From positions 186,001 to 250,000 of the forward strand of contig NZ_FSRQ01000004.1 in assembly GCF_900143185.1 (NCBI RefSeq): a stretch of DNA of 64,000 nucleotides, given 5' to 3'. The DNA comes from Chryseobacterium scophthalmum (GTDB lineage Bacteria > Bacteroidota > Bacteroidia > Flavobacteriales > Weeksellaceae). The notes below the pieces were generated by a model that made no database searches, was not told the origin of the DNA, and was given only the letters and a program-made list of their open reading frames with translations. Shown here one piece after another: positions 63,372 to 64,000 of this stretch (positions within the stretch are counted from its first letter, which is position 1; the number at the start of each line of letters is the position of its first letter). The position numbers and the translations under genes are program-made.

Positions 63372-64000
63372 TGATACAATCTGAAAAAACAAAAGTCCAT
63401 TTTACCGATGATAGCCTTTTAAATCCTACCAATCCTGTAATGGTAAACCTCATAGGTGCAGGTGGTACAGGTTCTAAAGTATTGACCGCCTTGATCGAAA
63501 TGAACCATTCATTGATTGAATTGGGACACGCAGGATTACAGGTGCGGTTGTGGGATGATGATATTGTCACAGAAGCGAATCAAGGCAGACAGCGTTTTGC
63601 AGAATGTGAAGTAGGATTACCAAAGGCAGTTGCACTGATAAATCGGGCAAACCGATGGTCTGGAACGAATTGGAAAGCCGAAGTCAGAAAGTTTGAAAGA
63701 GATTCTTTAGGAAGAATCCAAGAGAATATGCAGTCCGCAATTTATATGTCGTGTGTTGATAATGTCAAATCACGATTTGAAATTGCTGATATTCTGAATG
63801 AATTGAAAGAGGGTAGGAGATTATACAGAAACCAGGCTAAATATTGGATGGATTTTGGCAACAACCGATATTCTGGACAGGTTTTGCTTTCTACAGTTGA
63901 GAATATAAAACAACCTGATTCCGAAAAATATCAAACAACGTCGAATCTTCCTTATGTGACGGAAGAATTTGGAGAACTGCTTTTGCAGTCTGAAACGCAA
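63371..64000 (+). CDS. PRTRC system ThiF-family (E1-like) protein, 3' partial
   Basis: The frame runs 210 codons from ATG to the window edge without a stop. It carries the E1-like nucleotide-binding motif VNLIGAGGTGSKVLTAL, the acidic WDDDIV and NQGRQRF after strand 2, and MSCVDNVKSRFEIADIL, as in ThiF/MoeB/E1 enzymes that adenylate a protein C-terminus. Whether it acts on a cassette protein is unknown. It overlaps protein B by one base. Confidence 0.9.
   Translation, partial: MIQSEKTKVHFTDDSLLNPTNPVMVNLIGAGGTGSKVLTALIEMNHSLIELGHAGLQVRLWDDDIVTEANQGRQRFAECEVGLPKAVALINRANRWSGTNWKAEVRKFERDSLGRIQENMQSAIYMSCVDNVKSRFEIADILNELKEGRRLYRNQAKYWMDFGNNRYSGQVLLSTVENIKQPDSEKYQTTSNLPYVTEEFGELLLQSETQ

Overview
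The window comes from a member of the Bacteroidota, most likely a Flavobacteriia close to Chryseobacterium (Weeksellaceae). The evidence is type IX secretion (T9SS) C-terminal sorting domains of types A and B, a SusC/RagA-SusD/RagB pair, an RteC-type conjugative-transposon regulator, AT-rich spacers without Shine-Dalgarno sequences, and promoters of the Bacteroidetes type (TTTG, about 19 bp, TAnnTTTG). Genus is inferred from overall protein flavour, not from a marker gene.

Layout. 1-11.5 kb: chromosomal surface-protein cluster with two fibronectin-III adhesins (the first cut by the window edge) and three tandem IgGFc-binding-domain proteins, all T9SS cargo. 11.7-14.6 kb: a CPA1 cation/proton antiporter and a bestrophin-like channel. 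14.7-14.9 kb: two identical tRNA-Asp(GUC) genes with promoter and terminator. 15.2 kb: a tyrosine integrase beside the tRNAs, the probable left edge of an integrative element that seems to run past the right end of the window.

Cargo. 17.1-26.3 kb is a sulfide/sulfane-sulfur module: a Crp/Fnr regulator, a TauE exporter, a split YeeE/YedE pair, a type II sulfide:quinone reductase (frameshifted), an outer-membrane porin, a CstB-like persulfide dioxygenase-rhodanese, a rhodanese, a thiol-methyltransferase-like protein, a DUF2892 protein, thioredoxin, and a rhodanese-thioredoxin lipoprotein. Four of its transcription units begin with the same 15-bp site (TGTAACAAAWGTWRC), always 22 nt before a -7 box; this looks like a class-II activator regulon. 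26.4-35.6 kb is a second operon: small membrane protein, TolC/RND/MFP efflux pump, two TlpA thioredoxins, a DsrE-like protein and a SoxB/5'-nucleotidase-like hydrolase. 36-40.4 kb holds possible defence genes on the minus strand: a protein with a HEPN-type motif, a caspase-like protease, a frameshifted HNH protein and an XRE repressor with an apparent operator. 41.4-52.8 kb is a RagA/RagB/S9-peptidase peptide-use operon, a MauE + DUF6520 pair, a small lipoprotein and a frameshifted TPR-AraC regulator.

Element core. 52.8 kb to the end: RteC, a DNA-binding HTH protein, DUF3853, a Rep-like initiator followed by seven iterons (a plasmid-like origin), a TOPRIM primase-like protein, SSB and the PRTRC cassette (E, C, F-like, B, ThiF), last gene truncated by the window. 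Three genes carry single-base frameshifts in or beside short homopolymers and two small genes near 60 kb are broken, so either the element is decaying or the assembly has residual indels; raw reads would decide.
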